A stretch of 64,000 bases of DNA from Favolaschia claudopus (GCA_037176885.1 JAWWNJ010000026.1:186001-250000), one strand, 5' to 3'; shown: positions 21,901 through 34,951, counted from the first letter of the stretch. Notes: generated by a model not told the origin, from the sequence alone. Program-made: numbers and translations.

Positions 21901-24712
21901 TGAATCAGCTCTGTCGCAGAAGAAAAGGAAAGGGAAGCAACACACGAGACTCAAATGCATAGCTGACGGGATCGATATAATTGATCCACCTAAACCATAC
22001 GACCATGTCGGGGACGGGGACAGTAAATCCAGTGTACATTACCAAGCCCAGGACAAGGACGCCAGTTGGGGTGAAGGCTTGGATGAGGGTTCGCGATGAG
22101 GAAGCGATGGTGCGGAATATCATGGACATGACGAATGTGCAAGTTATCGAGAACAGGTAGAATGTGAAAAATGCGCCAGGCTCCCGACGGAGATTAGTGA
22201 GGAAGTATACAGTTAGATTGACCACTGCATAGTCATTAGCTATGGCAACCGCGGAGAGGAACGCGGCATCACCTGTGGCTGTTATAAACTTGGAAGGCAG
22301 GTCGCAAATCATAGATGCAACTGACTCTACAAATCTGCAAGTACTGTCAAGCGGGACTAGACCAAACACATATGGTACTTACGGGCGATATAGCGCATAG
22401 GCAGTGTGTTTCTCTACAATGGGCCGCTGAGCATATGAGGTGAAGATCTATGTGTGTGAAGTGTGAGCGCAGGATGAACATAGTTCGGAGGAATATAGAG
22501 AACCTCTAGAGCGCTAGCGAAAGCATTTGTAAGGACGGCATAAAAGAGAAGAGAGCCGCGTTGGAAGAAGCTGTCGGTATTGTTCTTCAGATTATAGAAA
22601 ACGCTGGAGAATACGAGGGTCAATATGAAGTTGCCGAAGACCTGGAGAAAAATATCAATTCAGGAAACAAATATATGTATTTGAAAGGGATGTTTACCGT
22701 TGTATAGAAGGTAGTTAGATCGCCTCGCAGCCGTTGCCATCCACGCCCGATGCAAAGAGCGATCTGTTGACGAACCGAAAGGGTGTAAGGCGACTTGGAG
22801 CTTCTGCAAAGGTGTTCAGAAACAATCAAACGACTACTGTTGATCAGACACTGACAGCGACTTGCTCTGTTGTTTCGACCTACTAGCTCTGAATTGTATC
22901 AAAGCCTCTCCACCAAGCGGATATTCCGCATTATAGTCGTTGATTTCCTTCAGAAGAGCCTGATATTCCGCGCTTTCCTTCCAGACACGGGCAAATTCGT
23001 CGGGGGTACGTGGAACACGGTTTTCGAACCCCTCTGCGATAATACGTTCCGCAGGATTGGAAAGAGACGTTAGGAAGTCAGCTGTGGTCTGCCTCGGAGC
23101 GCAGACGAAACCGCGGCTCGTCCAGAATTCTTTCGCTCGCTCGGTAGGCCCAAAATAAATTTGGCGTCCTTCATACAGAACAATCGCTTTGTCGAATAGC
23201 TGCGCAGAATCAGATTCATTCGCAGTTCAAATGCGGCGTGGAGACCCACATCATAGATACTCTGGGATGCCTGACAGGAAAGGAACAAAAACGGTGAGAA
23301 ACCCTTTCATAGCTCGCTGGATTTGACTGACCTGATAGATAGCTACCATGGAAGTCGAGCCGGTAACCTCCGTCGACAGCCGCAGAGTGCGGACAAACGA
23401 CAGTGCCGTTGCACTATCAAGTCCCCGAGAACTATTATCCCACAGCGTCAACGCCGAGCCTGTGGAAAATCAAGAAAGATATTCAACCTAAAAAGACAAC
23501 CGAAAGCGTACCACTCAAAGTTGTCTCTGCGATACTGACCCGCTTGCGTTCGCCTCCACTAACCCCACGGACCAAGTCGTCCCCCACCTTGGTGTCGATG
23601 GTATGACTCAGGCCGAAAATAGCCATCACCAAATCCCGCATATGTTCAGCGTACTTCTGGCGCGACACATTGCCTATGCGTGTTCGTGGTACCCGAGCCT
23701 TGGCGGCAAACAGCAAAGTCTGGCCGACCGTCAAATGGGGGAAATGTACGTCCGTTTCCGCGTTGTATATGACCTCGCCACGAAACTCCCGGTGCATCAC
23801 ATCCGCGGGGATTCCTTGGTATTGGATGTCCGAAGAAGGGTCAACCGTGAAACCTGCAGCGAGTAACCAAGTTGAGAGGGCATGCAGGCAGGGAAAGCAA
23901 CTCACCGTGCGTTAGACCTGGACAACTGTCAGCTGAATTTCGTTTGGAAAGGAATTACGGACCAGATAGAGTCTTGAGGAACGTTGAGCAGCCGCTATCG
24001 AGGGTGTCAATTATGGACAACTCTTACTGCGCTCATCAGGTTCACCTTCCGGGTCGTCCGAGAACGATCAGCATTTCCCCAGATTTGACGAGCCCGTCGA
24101 ACTCGCGCAAGATTTCTGTTGCCCATCCGAGTGAGTATTCTAGAATTTAGATCGAAAAACACACACGTACGAATCTTCTGTTTCCCAGTGCCCATGCCCA
24201 TGACGCCTCTCAGTGAGTCGACAGTACTCAGCCATATATTTCCAACAGTCTTCTGATAATCCGTGGGTGACCCGACACCATGAACATTGAGATCGCGGAA
24301 CGAAACGCCGGCAGTTCTCATCTATAAGCGTCGCGCGTCAAATTTGAAAACTTCTTCAGTACAGAACAGCGAAACATACAGGATAGCGTTCCGGGTCCCG
24401 CGACACAATATGCATGACAGACTTTAGCCAAGCCTCTATCTCGAACGAGGGTGAATTAGGGTCAAGTCTTTCGTCGCCTGCGACATCTTCGAAGGGGTTG
24501 AGTGTAGAAGTGCGTGTCAACTTCGCAGACAAAGGGTCTTTGGGAACTTTCGGCTCAACAATAATAGTATTGTGCGAGTGCCGAGTCGTCGTCCGCGAAA
24601 GTGTATTCCCTCCAAACTCTTCATCCTGGGTCATAGACCGCGCAAGATTGTGAACATGGTGTTCCTGCTCGCGGCTGAGGTTGATCGAGCGCCGTTGTTG
24701 CTCGACCTCCAT
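18963..24712 (-). CDS. PDR-type (ABCG) ABC transporter, complete
   Basis: A full-size plasma-membrane drug or toxin exporter, arranged NBD-TMD-NBD-TMD. ATG at 24712; the N-tail contains the EAWLKS and SRDPERYP blocks. NBD1 has Walker [17 protein letters not shown], split by an intron near 24050, with the fungal PDR Cys in place of Lys; signature [10 protein letters not shown]; and [17 protein letters not shown]1 includes [15 protein letters not shown] and [19 protein letters not shown]2 has the canonical [15 protein letters not shown] at about 21240-21160, signature [11 protein letters not shown] and [15 protein letters not shown] across an intron. TMD2 includes [19 protein letters not shown] and [13 protein letters not shown], with a Cys-bearing last external loop. 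The protein ends VKETPVVSS with TGA at 18963. More than 15 small introns are needed, and no break was found. It resembles the CDR1/PDR5 group; the substrate is not predictable. Confidence 0.9.
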
Positions 24713-25662
24713 CGCGGAGTGAGTTTTGAAGAGACGTAGAAACGGGAGAAGTAGAAACGGGAGAAGTAGAAACGGGAAAAGTAGGAGGTGCGAGCTGGCC
24801 TGGCGTCATAGTTGATATAGGACCTCCACCACGGGTCCTCGGTCATCAGAAGATTCCGCAATAGATCTTCCAGTTCGAGAATGCTGTGAGCGCTTGTTGC
24901 ACGGCCCAAGCACGGCCGTTTTTGGAAGGCCCGAGGTGCATTCGTCAGGCCTGCCGCGTAAAAGATGATGTGACGAGCCGCGGGGCTTCGACTCGACACC
25001 TCTCGACACCTTGGACTCTTGGCTGGTGCTCTTGTCAGGCTGAGGTGTTATGCCCCGCGAGACCACTAGACGCATAGGAACCGCAACTCCTCTGTCCAGT
25101 CAAGAATCAGAACAACAAAAAATCGGGTTTCACTGCCATTCCAAGTACTGCGCAACATAGAAGTACCCCGTACATCAGATGGTACCGGTGCAGTCGCCGA
25201 GCTCAAAGTAGAGATAGCTTCGAATTGGAGTCGCCGTTGGTATGCTGGCAACTTTCAATAGGTTTGCTGTAATAAAAACTGAGTGATAGCCATTCTTGAG
25301 AAGCTAGACTGAAACTCAAGAACCTCCTGCGACGACGTGAATTCGTGGGTGACTCTCGGTTTGTGAGGTGGAGATCCACGTCTTCGAGGTTGCCGTGGTA
25401 AGTTACCTATAGGAGGGTGTGCTAGGGTGTGCCCGCTAACGATGGGGGCAATGGGGCACAAGAAGGACAAGCGGAACAAGTTGTGGATTGATCCTCTCGG
25501 CATTCTCCTTCTCCCATTCCCATTCTTTAGTCCCATTCTTTGCTCAGTTGATATATGTACAATACTGCACTGGCACAATTATTTTCGCGTATAAGCCTAT
25601 TCTACTGGTAAACAGTCGTATCTCTACTGTCCGAACCCATATAACAACACACATACAAATTC
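24713..25662. other. Upstream region of the PDR gene and 3' flank of the next gene
   Basis: About 950 bp with no supported gene. It contains a 15-bp tandem repeat just upstream of the PDR start codon (24738-24782). The rest looks like ordinary intergenic sequence. Confidence 0.5.
24738..24782. repeat. 15-bp tandem repeat (three units) in the PDR leader
   Basis: Three consecutive units of gtagaaacgggagaa at 24738-24752, 24753-24767 and 24768-24782 (the last with one change). They lie 26-70 bp upstream of the PDR ATG on its - strand, where each unit reads ttctcccgtttctac. This places them in the 5' untranslated region or core promoter. Confidence 0.85.
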
Positions 25663-27554
25663 TCAAGCAAGCAAAAGAGTACCTTCCACACATTCACCAG
25701 AACAATATATGGAATCACAATCACCGCTACAAGGAGCCTTCGGCTTACCATTCGCAGCATCGGACCCAATTACACGGCGCTGCCATCCAACACCCCGCCA
25801 TTCCGACTCCAAACCAGCGGCATTGGACTGCAACTCGTCCCCTCCCGCACCAGCCCTTACCCGCTGCGTCTTGTCTTGAAGTGCCATCGAAAACGACCGA
25901 AATTCAGCCATATCACGTTGCGCCCGAGCCTTGTTCACCCGTGCCGCGCGTTCGTCAGAAGTAGAAGTTGAATGGACAGGAGACGTAGCCAGGCGGGAGG
26001 AAGAACGACGAGGAGGGGTCGATGCATTCTTGGGTGAGGGACAGGGCGATGGCGTTGCACTTCGCGAGGCCGAGGAGTGGGCGATGGAATAGGTGGACGC
26101 GACTGAGGATACTTCCATGATGGGAGACAGGGCGCGGTGCAGATCTGATGTGGGGAAATCGATGAGAGACCGGCGGGTTAGGGGACGAGGGATAAGGCTC
26201 CAGTCCGTGTTTGGATCCGAGTCGACTGAAGACACTGTTGAGGTGTTTGAAGTAGGGGACGACGGGACGGAAGAAATCGGCGACTTGGTGAGGGTTTCAG
26301 GCTGTACAGGTTCGGGAGGAGATTGGCAGGAAGAAATCGCTTGATGCTGAATGACGGGCCTCACGACGGTACGAGGCACAACAGTAGGTCTTGTTGTTGG
26401 CGGAGGTTTCAGAGAAGAACTTTCGTGTGCTGCATTGTAAAACGCAAGGACACCCGCCAAACCCCAACCTGCCGCAAGCACCATCGCCGAACGAACTTGA
26501 GGAACGGCATTTGAACGTTATGAGGGTTGAAAAGCACAGATCTAACTCACAAGAATAATGCAGATAGAACAGATGCATATAGGCGGAGGCCACGAAGCAG
26601 GAGGTGAAGACGAACATGTAGACGCAAACCGCTTCAAGCCGAGGATCGATATTGGTGGTCCCTGGGTTTTTGAAGTTGAGATGCAAGCCAGTGACAACGC
26701 GTTCTACGGCAGCAAAAGAAGAAGAGAGAATATTTTTGAGGCGGTTGAAAGGTCGAAACACGGCATTCTTGGCGAGACGTCCGACGCAGGAGAGGCCGGT
26801 TGTGAGGTATTGATGGTAGAAAGAGAAAAGCGAAGCAGGAATCTGCCGGAATATCGTGTCGATCACCGAGAAGAGGGCGGCATCGAGATGGTGGACGGTC
26901 TTGGACGCTCGAGCGGCGCGTGCAGCAGAGGAGCAAACAGGAATCGCGGAAGACACTGAACATTTCAGAAGAAAAACGGCCAGAGGCGGGAGGAAAATCA
27001 CTTCGGCGAATTGCGCAACTGAGATGCGTCTAAGCGAGGAATGAACTGGGATGAAGAATGGAACGCACTTGGCGAGACGGGTGGGATGTCCAGACTACAG
27101 GAGGCACCAGATGCGACTCTCTGACAGGTCTGTTGGAACAGGGAGGTCCAGAATGCTACTGCTTTGATGTAGATGCGAGGGAGTTGTACGCCAGATACGA
27201 CCTTCTGCAAAGCGCGCAAGTACCCGAGGCAAGGAGCGAGCAAGACAGGACTCAGGAAAAGCAAAGTGCCAATAGTGAAGAGGTTGATGATTTGGGCGCC
27301 AACGGTGCGGTTGATGAACCAAGTGGCTAGGAGAAGGATGCATACCAGAGATTCGAAGACATATGCTGAAGTGTTGTGAGCAGTCAACACATTGGCGGGA
27401 TCGTATGCCACTCACGAACGTGATCTTTGAAGTCGATGTCGGGGAAAAAGTCGAAGGAGGGAGCAGCAGGCGAGAGGTGACATAAAACTTTGATGATAAA
27501 CAGATGGGAGAGCAAGACCACCGTGGCAACTACGCCGTACGCTGGAGAGGTCAT
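25663..27554 (-). CDS. Multi-pass membrane protein with disordered Ser/Pro-rich C-terminus, function unknown
   Basis: I do not recognise the family. Four exons join in frame from ATG 27554: MTSPAYGVVATVVLLSHLF..; then YVFESLVCILLLATWFINR..; then IAQFAEVIFLPPLAVFLLKC..; and from about 26488 RSAMVLAAGWGLAGVLAFYN. Introns are small with GTGAGT or GTGCGT donors. About six hydrophobic segments lie in the first half: near the N-terminus, LLLATW, LLFLSPVLLAP, VIFLPPLAVFLL, VCVYMFVFTSCF and VLAAGWGLAGVLAF. The second half is Ser/Thr/Pro-rich (SSVPSSPTSNTS, SATPSPCPSPK) and probably cytosolic. The end is Cys-rich (CSGDCDSIYCSGEC), which may bind metal or form disulphides. Confidence 0.65.
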
Positions 27555-29240
27555 CGTTGTTCAGAAGCGAGAGAGAAGCTGAGTTGGCTCGGAGGAGCGC
27601 GTGTACAGTAAGATGAACCACGAAACTTGAAGCTTGATGGATAACGAGTTTCGGAAGAGCCGCTCGCGGAGACGACGAGAGGGAGCCTCGGGCAAAATGC
27701 TTTGCGAGATGGTGGTGGTCGACACGAACGGACAAAGAGTAACGAGTCACGCTCGCGCCGTCACGTCTTCCCAGCTCTCAAAGTGTTTGAATTTTTTTAG
27801 CTTTACCCAGTGAAACTCCGTATGCTCCAAATCGCTCAGGTCTGCTTCTACTTATCTGCTTTGTCCTTGCTTCTTGCAGAGACCTTCTGCTCGGTTCTGC
27901 TCATTTTTATCTTTAAATGCATGCCGAGACTTTCTTGTTCCATTTCCCGCACCTTGGTGTCGCTCGGTCGTTGCTCTCGGTCGGTTTCTGACTCTTTCGA
28001 CCTCGCCGTCGTCGTCGCAAAAAAACAAGTAAAGTTTCCATCATCACGCGCACGAGACTGTGACGGGTGAGGCGACCAATCTTGTCCTTTTACCACCACC
28101 ATCTCCCGCCTTTCGTCCCATCCACTGCCGTCCGCCCCGCCCAGCGTCCGTGTATGCATCCCAAAGGCTTTTCGATGGACTTTCCTTCCCCTTCCCGCCG
28201 GTTCAACGCGCTTTTCTGCATTCATCGCGTCAAACTATCAGTATCGATATTCCCGATCTTCCAGACTCGTTACCTGGGGTCTGAGACGCGCCATAGACGC
28301 GTAGTAACATCGCATTGGGCCCTTTTGGCACCTTTTAGCCCTGTAAATGTGGGTAGAGGTCACTCTCGGAGTTGGGGATATGACGTGCTTGCAACGGAGC
28401 TCGAGTAGGGAAGCAGAAGGCTCTTTGCGAAGTGTACGTCCCTCGAACCCTCCTTTTCTTCCTCAAAATAACTGAAACTGCGTCGCCACTTTCTCTTCCT
28501 GTTGATTTGCTCGATAATATTGGCTGTAAAGTCGAAAGTTTTGAGTATGCATCTCATTTTATGTCTCTCTCGCTGCCATATTCGCTGCTAACGATTTCGT
28601 TCCCTGAATGGATGTACTTCGAAGTCCGTTCGGCTACCTGAGTCGCTTTGTTGAGCCTGGAAAAATTCAGAGTGTGAGTTCCGCGCTTTGCGTCACGCTC
28701 CCGACTAATTTTTGTGCAACAGCGCTTGATCAATTGGTGTGGGGTATCTCCCTAGGTTGGGTCAGTACTTGTATCTGATTTCTTGACGTCGCTGACGTCT
28801 CTGAGGTAGCGCATCGGCAGACACACCATTTACGGCGGTCCTCGTTCCGCTGGCGCTTGATTGGCTGCGACTGCATGGGACAAGCCGAGGCATGTGTATT
28901 TTCTGTGCAACCGCTGACAGACATTTGCCAACTTAGGATCCACGATGGCACCACCGTCGAATTGGTGTGTATTGTATTCATTTAAACCTGTTCCCCGCTG
29001 ACACATATTGGGAGGCTCGTTCTATAGTACCATTCACGCGGGGTCTGTTCGCGACGGGCCGCCGACGGGTCTTTGAGAAATGTCAGATACGGCTTCGGGT
29101 TGGTGAAGGCATTGTGACGGACAACTTTGGGATTTTGGGGACTTGGTGGGTGTACGATAGCCTGGTTCTGTAGTAGGTCAAAGGAAATATATTCATGATC
29201 CAATTAAAAATAGCAATATCCTAGCAGGTGCAGAGCAAGG

Positions 29241-29356
29241 CAGACGAGAGCGAGAGTGAGCGGAAATCGAGCAGACCGGAACAGATGGTAGCCGATCGAA
29301 ATTAAATTCCCATCTGCTCTAGGGCTCATTTCTCCGCTCTCCTCTGCTCTCGTCTG
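29241..29356. repeat. Nested imperfect inverted repeat (fold-back)
   Basis: The outer left arm (29241-29266) begins cagacgagagc and the right arm (29331-29356) ends gctctcgtctg; the arms pair imperfectly over about 26 bp. Inside, cagatgg (29282-29288) and ccatctg (29310-29316) form a second stem. Surrounding sequence is rich in gctct/agagc. It could be a fold-back element or transcribed hairpin; no flanking duplication was found. Confidence 0.6.
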
Positions 29357-29604
29357 AAGCTGACTTCGAGAGCAGCTCAGAGCTCAGAGCAGGTTGGAAT
29401 ATTCTAGAGCATAGGGGCTTTTCACTGGGAATGATCAGTGGTGCAAGAGCACATCGGTGTACGAATTGTGAGGAATCTGAGAATCGAGCCCACTTATTCT
29501 GCACTATATATTGCGGTCACAAAGTTTTGCACCTGCCCAGAAAATGCAAAACTGCTGGCTGCGGGTGACGGTCTCCTCGTTCGTTGTATTTTGGCCATGA
29601 GCTA

Positions 29605-29653
29605 AAAATTTCCATTCTGGGATGCAAAGCGTTCCAGTGTTTGACCGTGTTTA
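29605..29653. repeat. Dispersed repeat, copy 1
   Basis: It contains ctgggatgcaaagcgtt, three variable bases, then gtgtttgaccgtgttt, the same arrangement as at 33983-34032 on the other side of the OPT gene. Both copies are preceded by an A-rich aaaattt. Confidence 0.75.
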
Positions 29654-30425
29654 GTGAACTGTCGCCAGCACGAACCTCAACTTGGCCACGACTGGCTGAC
29701 TTGAATTACCTCGGTTACCCCTCGACTTATCCTCAGCCACAGTACGTTCGAAGGCGATGAAGCTCACCACTTTGCCCCAGAAAATCGAACGTCGGCGGCA
29801 CAGGGTGTGTTGGGCAGCAACGACATCGTGAGCCTGGCCCAGGTTGGCACGCTCGGAGACAAACGAATGAGTAAAGCGGCGTCGCATCACTTGGATATGC
29901 CTGCTTCTGTAAAGTTCTATTGTCTTTTTGGGACCTGAACAACACAATTAGCTTGTTACCCCGATCGGGCAACCCAGACTCACTTATTGTTATCGAATCC
30001 ACTGGCGTGTCAGAACTTTGGCTGGTTGTCGGCTTGTTCTTCTTGTCCAGGCTGGCTTGAACCTCTCTCGGTGTATCTCACTTCCCTCAACTTTGGTCTC
30101 GGTGCGTACCAGCTGCAGGCGCAAGAAACACAATCCGCCTGTTTCCTGTGTGTGACTCGCAATTCTGTTCACGATTGTTCCATAATCGCCGCTGTCAACT
30201 CCGTGGGACAGCGCTCCTCACATTCCTTGTTCTCTCCCAATTCGAACACAAAAGAGGACAATAACAGCCTACTTCCTTTTTGGGATTCATTGATGCGAAG
30301 ATACATCCCAGCCTGAGAAACTCTATAAGCGAAACAATTAAAATACCCGCAGCGTCTCTGGGATCTTCACCCTCACCCCCCCTCCCCGCGATACCCCTCC
30401 CTCTCCTTCCACGACACCGACGACC

Positions 30426-33401
30426 ATGGAAGACGACTTCAAACCTTCTTATACCAGCTCTAACGAGGGATTACCCCAGTACATTCGCCGACGCAATGTC
30501 CCCGACGTCCCCGAGGACGTCGACTACATGATGGACCACCTCAACGACCCCAACCTCGACTTGAAGCACCCCCTCGCCAAACCCATTAGCCTCGATTCGC
30601 TCAGGAGCCCCACTGACCAAAAGATCCCCAACTACGCTCCTTCCGACGTCGACCTAGAGTCTTCAGACCGATATTCTGCGCCTTCGCGCGCGGGGTCGAG
30701 GAATTCCACCGCCATCGAGTTTGACGAGTACGTTGTCTTCTTCGGCCGCTTCTATGCCTATTCTGACATTTGACGTTATAGTGAATCGCCCTACCCCGAA
30801 GTACGCGCTGCTGTCTCCAGCGTCGACGATCCTTCTATGCCCGTCAACACCTTCCGCATGGTAAGTCGTTTATTCTGTTGCGCATAGATCGAAATAACAC
30901 TCGTCATCAGTGGTTTTTGGGCATCACTTTGACGATTCTGCTGGCCGGAGTTAACCAAGTCTTCGAGTACCGAGCCCCTTCCGTCTTCATCACCGGTATC
31001 GTCGGACAGCTCATCTCTCTTCCTCTGGGCAAGATGCTTGAGTGGGTCCTCCCCACGAAGCAGTTCAAGACCCTCGACTACGTCTGGTCGTTCAACCCCG
31101 GGCCTTTCAACATCAAGGTATGCTTTCCTTACTTCCCAGCGACCCGCACTCGCTCATAACTTCCACAGGAACACGTCTGCATCACCGTCATGATCAACGT
31201 CGCCTACATCGGCGCCTACGCCACGGACGTCCTCGCCACCCAACAGATGTTCTTCAACCAACAACTTCCCTGGTCGTACCAAATCCTCCTCATCCTCGGA
31301 ACCCAGATCTTCGGCTTCTCTCTCGGCGGCATGCTCCGCCAGTACGTCGTCTGGCCCTCGTCCATGATCTGGCCCAGCGCCCTCGTCAACTCCGCTCTTT
31401 TCAACACTCTGCACAAGAACTACGGAAAGCGCGACCGCGGACACATGACGAGGGAGCGATTCTTCCTCATCGCTTGTGCCTGCAGCTTTGTGTGGTACTG
31501 GTTCCCTGGATACCTGTTCACCGCTCTCAGCGTGTTCAATTGGATTTGCTGGATCGCTCCCAACAACGTCAAGGTCAACGCCGTCTTTGGTTCGCTCAGC
31601 GGTATGGGCATGAGTGTCATCACGTTTGATTGGTCTATGATCTCGTTCATTGGCTCGCCTCTTGTTACCCCGGTGCGTCGTCTTTCTTTCTGCCTCTTCC
31701 TTGATATCGATTTCCTTACGCGTCGCTTTCAGTGGTGGTCCGAGATGAACACGATCGCGTCGGTGATCATCTGCTTCTGGTTTATCGTGCCGATCTTGTA
31801 CTGTTAGTGTCCTCCTCCTTTGTCTGCAGTCCCAATCTCACGCATAGTCGCAGTCAAGAACGTCTTCCTCACCGCCTACCTCCCTCTGTCGGCTTTTGTT
31901 TCCTTCGACAACACCGGAATGCCCTACAACATCTCTGCTGTCATCGGCGCGGACGGCCAGTTCGATCCGGAGCTCTATGCTGCGTACTCCCCGATGTTCA
32001 TGACGGCTGCATTGTGTATGGCGTATTTTGTGTCGTTCGCGGCGTTCGGTGCAATCTTCACGCACACTTTCCGTGCGTCCTCTGTTTTGCATCGTTACTT
32101 TCTAAGCTAATACTGTTCTCAGTGTGGTTCGGCCGCGACGTTGTCCGCCGCTTCCGATCGAGCCTCAAAGACGAGCGCGACGTCCACTCTCGTCTGATGC
32201 AGCGCTACCCTGAAGTCCCTATCTGGTGGTACCTCCTCGTTGGTGTCCTCTCCACGATCTTCATGCTCATCGCAATCGAAATCTTCCCTACCCTCCTCCC
32301 CATCTGGGCTGCCCTCCTGGCGCTCGTCATCGCCACCGCTGCCGCCATCCCGCTGGCCATGTTGCAAGCCATCACCAACCAGCACGTCGCGCTCCAGGTC
32401 GTCGAAGAGATGATCGCGGCATATGTCCTCCCCGGCAAACCCGTCGCGAACATCATCTTCAAGGCGATCGCGTACACGGGTACCGCGCAGGCCGTTTCGT
32501 TCGCAGGTGACCTCAAGCTTGGGCATTATATGAAGGTTCCCCCGCGCATGATGTTCATGGTGCAACTCGTGGCGGCTGTCATTACCTGCTTTGTCGTCAC
32601 TGGTGTGCAGAGCTTCATGTTTGCGAACATTGCTGGAATCTGCACGCCTGACGCGCCGGATAACTTTGTGTATGTGTCTTTTCATTGCTTGCCTCCCTCA
32701 CATGCTCATTCTTCGTCTCAAAAGATGCCCGTCTACCAACGCCTTTGCAACGGCAGCGATTACCTGGGGCGGTATCGGCCCCCAGCGTATGTTCAACTCC
32801 GGTACTATGTAAGTTGGCTATCCTTTCCCTTCGTGCATTCTGACCTATCAACTTCGGTCCAGGTACAACCCCCTGCTCTACGGCTTCCTCGTCGGTGCCC
32901 TCGCCCCCATCCCCTTCTACTACCTCGCCCGCCGCTACCCCCTGTCGTACTTCCGCTACGTCAACATGCCCGTCTTCTTCGGTGGTGTCGGCGCCATCCC
33001 CGCCGCCTCGGCGTACAACTACGCCGCCTGGGCACTCACGGGCTTCATCTTCAACTACGTCATTAGAAAGCGTCATTTCCGCTGGTGGATGCGCTATAAC
33101 TACATCCTCTCCGCTGCTCTGGATGCAGGAGGTTCGTCTCGTACCCATTGCACCAAATCCATGTCACTGATGTCTTGGGAATAGTTGCGATATGCCTAAT
33201 TGTAATATTCTTTGCGACGCAGTATCCTAAAGCTCTTCCGGACTTGAACTGGGTCGGCAACACCATCTGGCAGGTGCGTCCGCTTGTTTCGCTCTTTTTG
33301 GTTTCAATCTAACCTCATCTTCTCAGAACACCGCTGACGCGATGGGCATGCCTTTACTCGTCTCGGAAACCGGCACGTTCGGTCCTGAGACTTGGTCTTG
33401 A
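30426..33401 (+). CDS. OPT-family oligopeptide transporter
   Basis: A proton-coupled importer of small peptides (or glutathione and metal chelates) with many membrane spans. The ATG in CGACCATGG at 30426 begins a hydrophilic N-tail of about 130 residues (PQYIRRRNVPDVPEDVDYM). Membrane segments follow. Family motifs seen are NPGPFNIKEHVCITVM (split by an intron near 31117-31168), FFNQQLPWSYQILLILGTQI, RQYVVWPSSMIWP, CWIAPNNVKVNAVFG, WWSEMNTIASVI, FDNTGMPYN, EVPIWWYLLVG and GDLKLGHYMKVPPR. The end is NYILSAALDAGVAI.. with TGA at 33399-33401. Roughly ten short introns are needed and the frame is intact. It resembles the yeast OPT1/OPT2 class; the substrate cannot be read from sequence. Confidence 0.92.
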
Positions 33402-34951
33402 TCCACTCAACCCGCGACGCCCCTCAATTCTGCCCCCCCTTTACTCTGGCTGAGCCACCATCCTGTATTTTTCGCTTATCTCGGCACGATACCAAAATCA
33501 TTTCGCCTCGCCTCGCCCTGCACTGACACTCACTTGACCACGCACGATGTACCTGCCTTTTGTATCATTATTCACTTTACGTTCGGCTCCTCCTCACACC
33601 TCATTAGTACCTGCATTATACGGGCGTTATATCACTATTGCATTCATTTATCTACGACTGGCCTACGCACAACAGAGTTACTCGCTACTTACAATGTTTC
33701 ATGACTGGAATGATATCTTGCAAAGACCAAGAGCGCGACGGAAGTAAGCCGTACTACACACACAGGCATAGCATGAAGACTTAGAGATTGCTGCAAGTAA
33801 GTACACAGAGGAAGTACTTCAAGTATATTCTTCGATTGCGCAAAGGCGAAATATAATGAAGTGTGCATCCAGCAATTCGATTTCTTGGGTCATAGGGGCA
33901 AAACTGACGAAGACACCAACCGGATGCAACGGATCTTATTCTTTCACTGACGTCGTCATTCCATTTAGTTTTTAGGCAGACTGAAAATTTCTTTTCTGGG
34001 ATGCAAAGCGTTGTGGTGTTTGACCGTGTTTTGATGACATCAACTGTCTTTTGTTGGTCTTTTGAATTCGTCCTCCTACCTTGTCCAGTCGATTTAATGG
34101 CGAATGTGACCCACACAACTAATGCAGCATTAAGTATACGTGGAACTCGTCGTCCGATTTTACTAGCAGCCAGGTTCCGCGCAATTATCGAATCTGAGGC
34201 GCCTCTGTCTGCCGGCCACATCCGCGAGCAATCCGCGAGTAGGCCCACTCCACAACCCCACTGCAGCAGAATTTTGACAGATACAGTATCACTAACTCAC
34301 CCAGCTTTGGTACTATCCCCTCTACCCGTAGCGGAGCCCAACATGGAATAGTTTGAAGAGTATTGGTTTTGTGTCAGGTTTCTCTTTACATCTGGTTGAT
34401 TCCCGTCTGTGATACACCGTTGTAGCTTTATAGTAAGTCCATTGCAATATTCTTTTTGTGAAACGTGAGGTCCCATCCAGTTGACCCAGTGCTTTGTCGC
34501 TTGAAGCCTGTCGGCGTCGCTATAACTCACGCTCCAAGTGGCACAACAGATGAATCCGCGTATGATTCCATTGCAAGTATGAACATGAAGACAGATGAGA
34601 TGCGTGCTACACAATAAACAAACAATCTATACTATTTTATTCTCACAACGGCGCGCTGTGCTGTGAACAGATAAATAAGTGATAGATCGCGCAGGCAACT
34701 ATTTGGCGCGGTGGAAGTCGTAAAGACGTAGGTGGGGCGTGCTGGTCATAAAGGTCGTCACGGATGGGAGGAGTTTGAGGGAGGTGAGGGTGTGATGGAG
34801 GACGAGGCAGATGCGAGAGGATAGATATATGCGAGGTGGATGATGCGGGAGATGCAGGGACAAATGCAGAGACAGGAAAACAGGATAAGTTATCGAAAGC
34901 AAGGGGTGATGAGCATGGAGAGGAGAGAGGGACGGAGTGACTCAGTAGAGG
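33402..34951. other. Convergent intergenic region, no gene seen
   Basis: About 1.55 kb between the 3' ends of the OPT gene and the small - strand gene. It holds copy 2 of the dispersed repeat. Short frames lack coding character. Confidence 0.5.
33983..34032. repeat. Dispersed repeat, copy 2
   Basis: It has the same 17-bp and 16-bp identical blocks as copy 1 at 29605-29653, in the same orientation, with three differing bases between them. Similarity fades beyond about 50 bp. Confidence 0.75.

Larger units (their letters stand above)
27555..30425. other. Large divergent intergenic region with fold-back sequence and a dispersed repeat
   Basis: About 2.9 kb separates the start of the - strand membrane protein from the OPT start. 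No coding frame or RNA gene could be supported. It holds a nested inverted repeat (29241-29356) and one copy of a dispersed sequence (29605-29653). The last 150 bp before 30426 are C/T-rich, typical of a fungal leader. Confidence 0.5.

Noticed and set aside
32119..32685. 188-codon - strand frame rich in Asp, Glu and His
   Set aside because: Antisense to membrane-spanning exons of the OPT gene, whose codon bias produces it.
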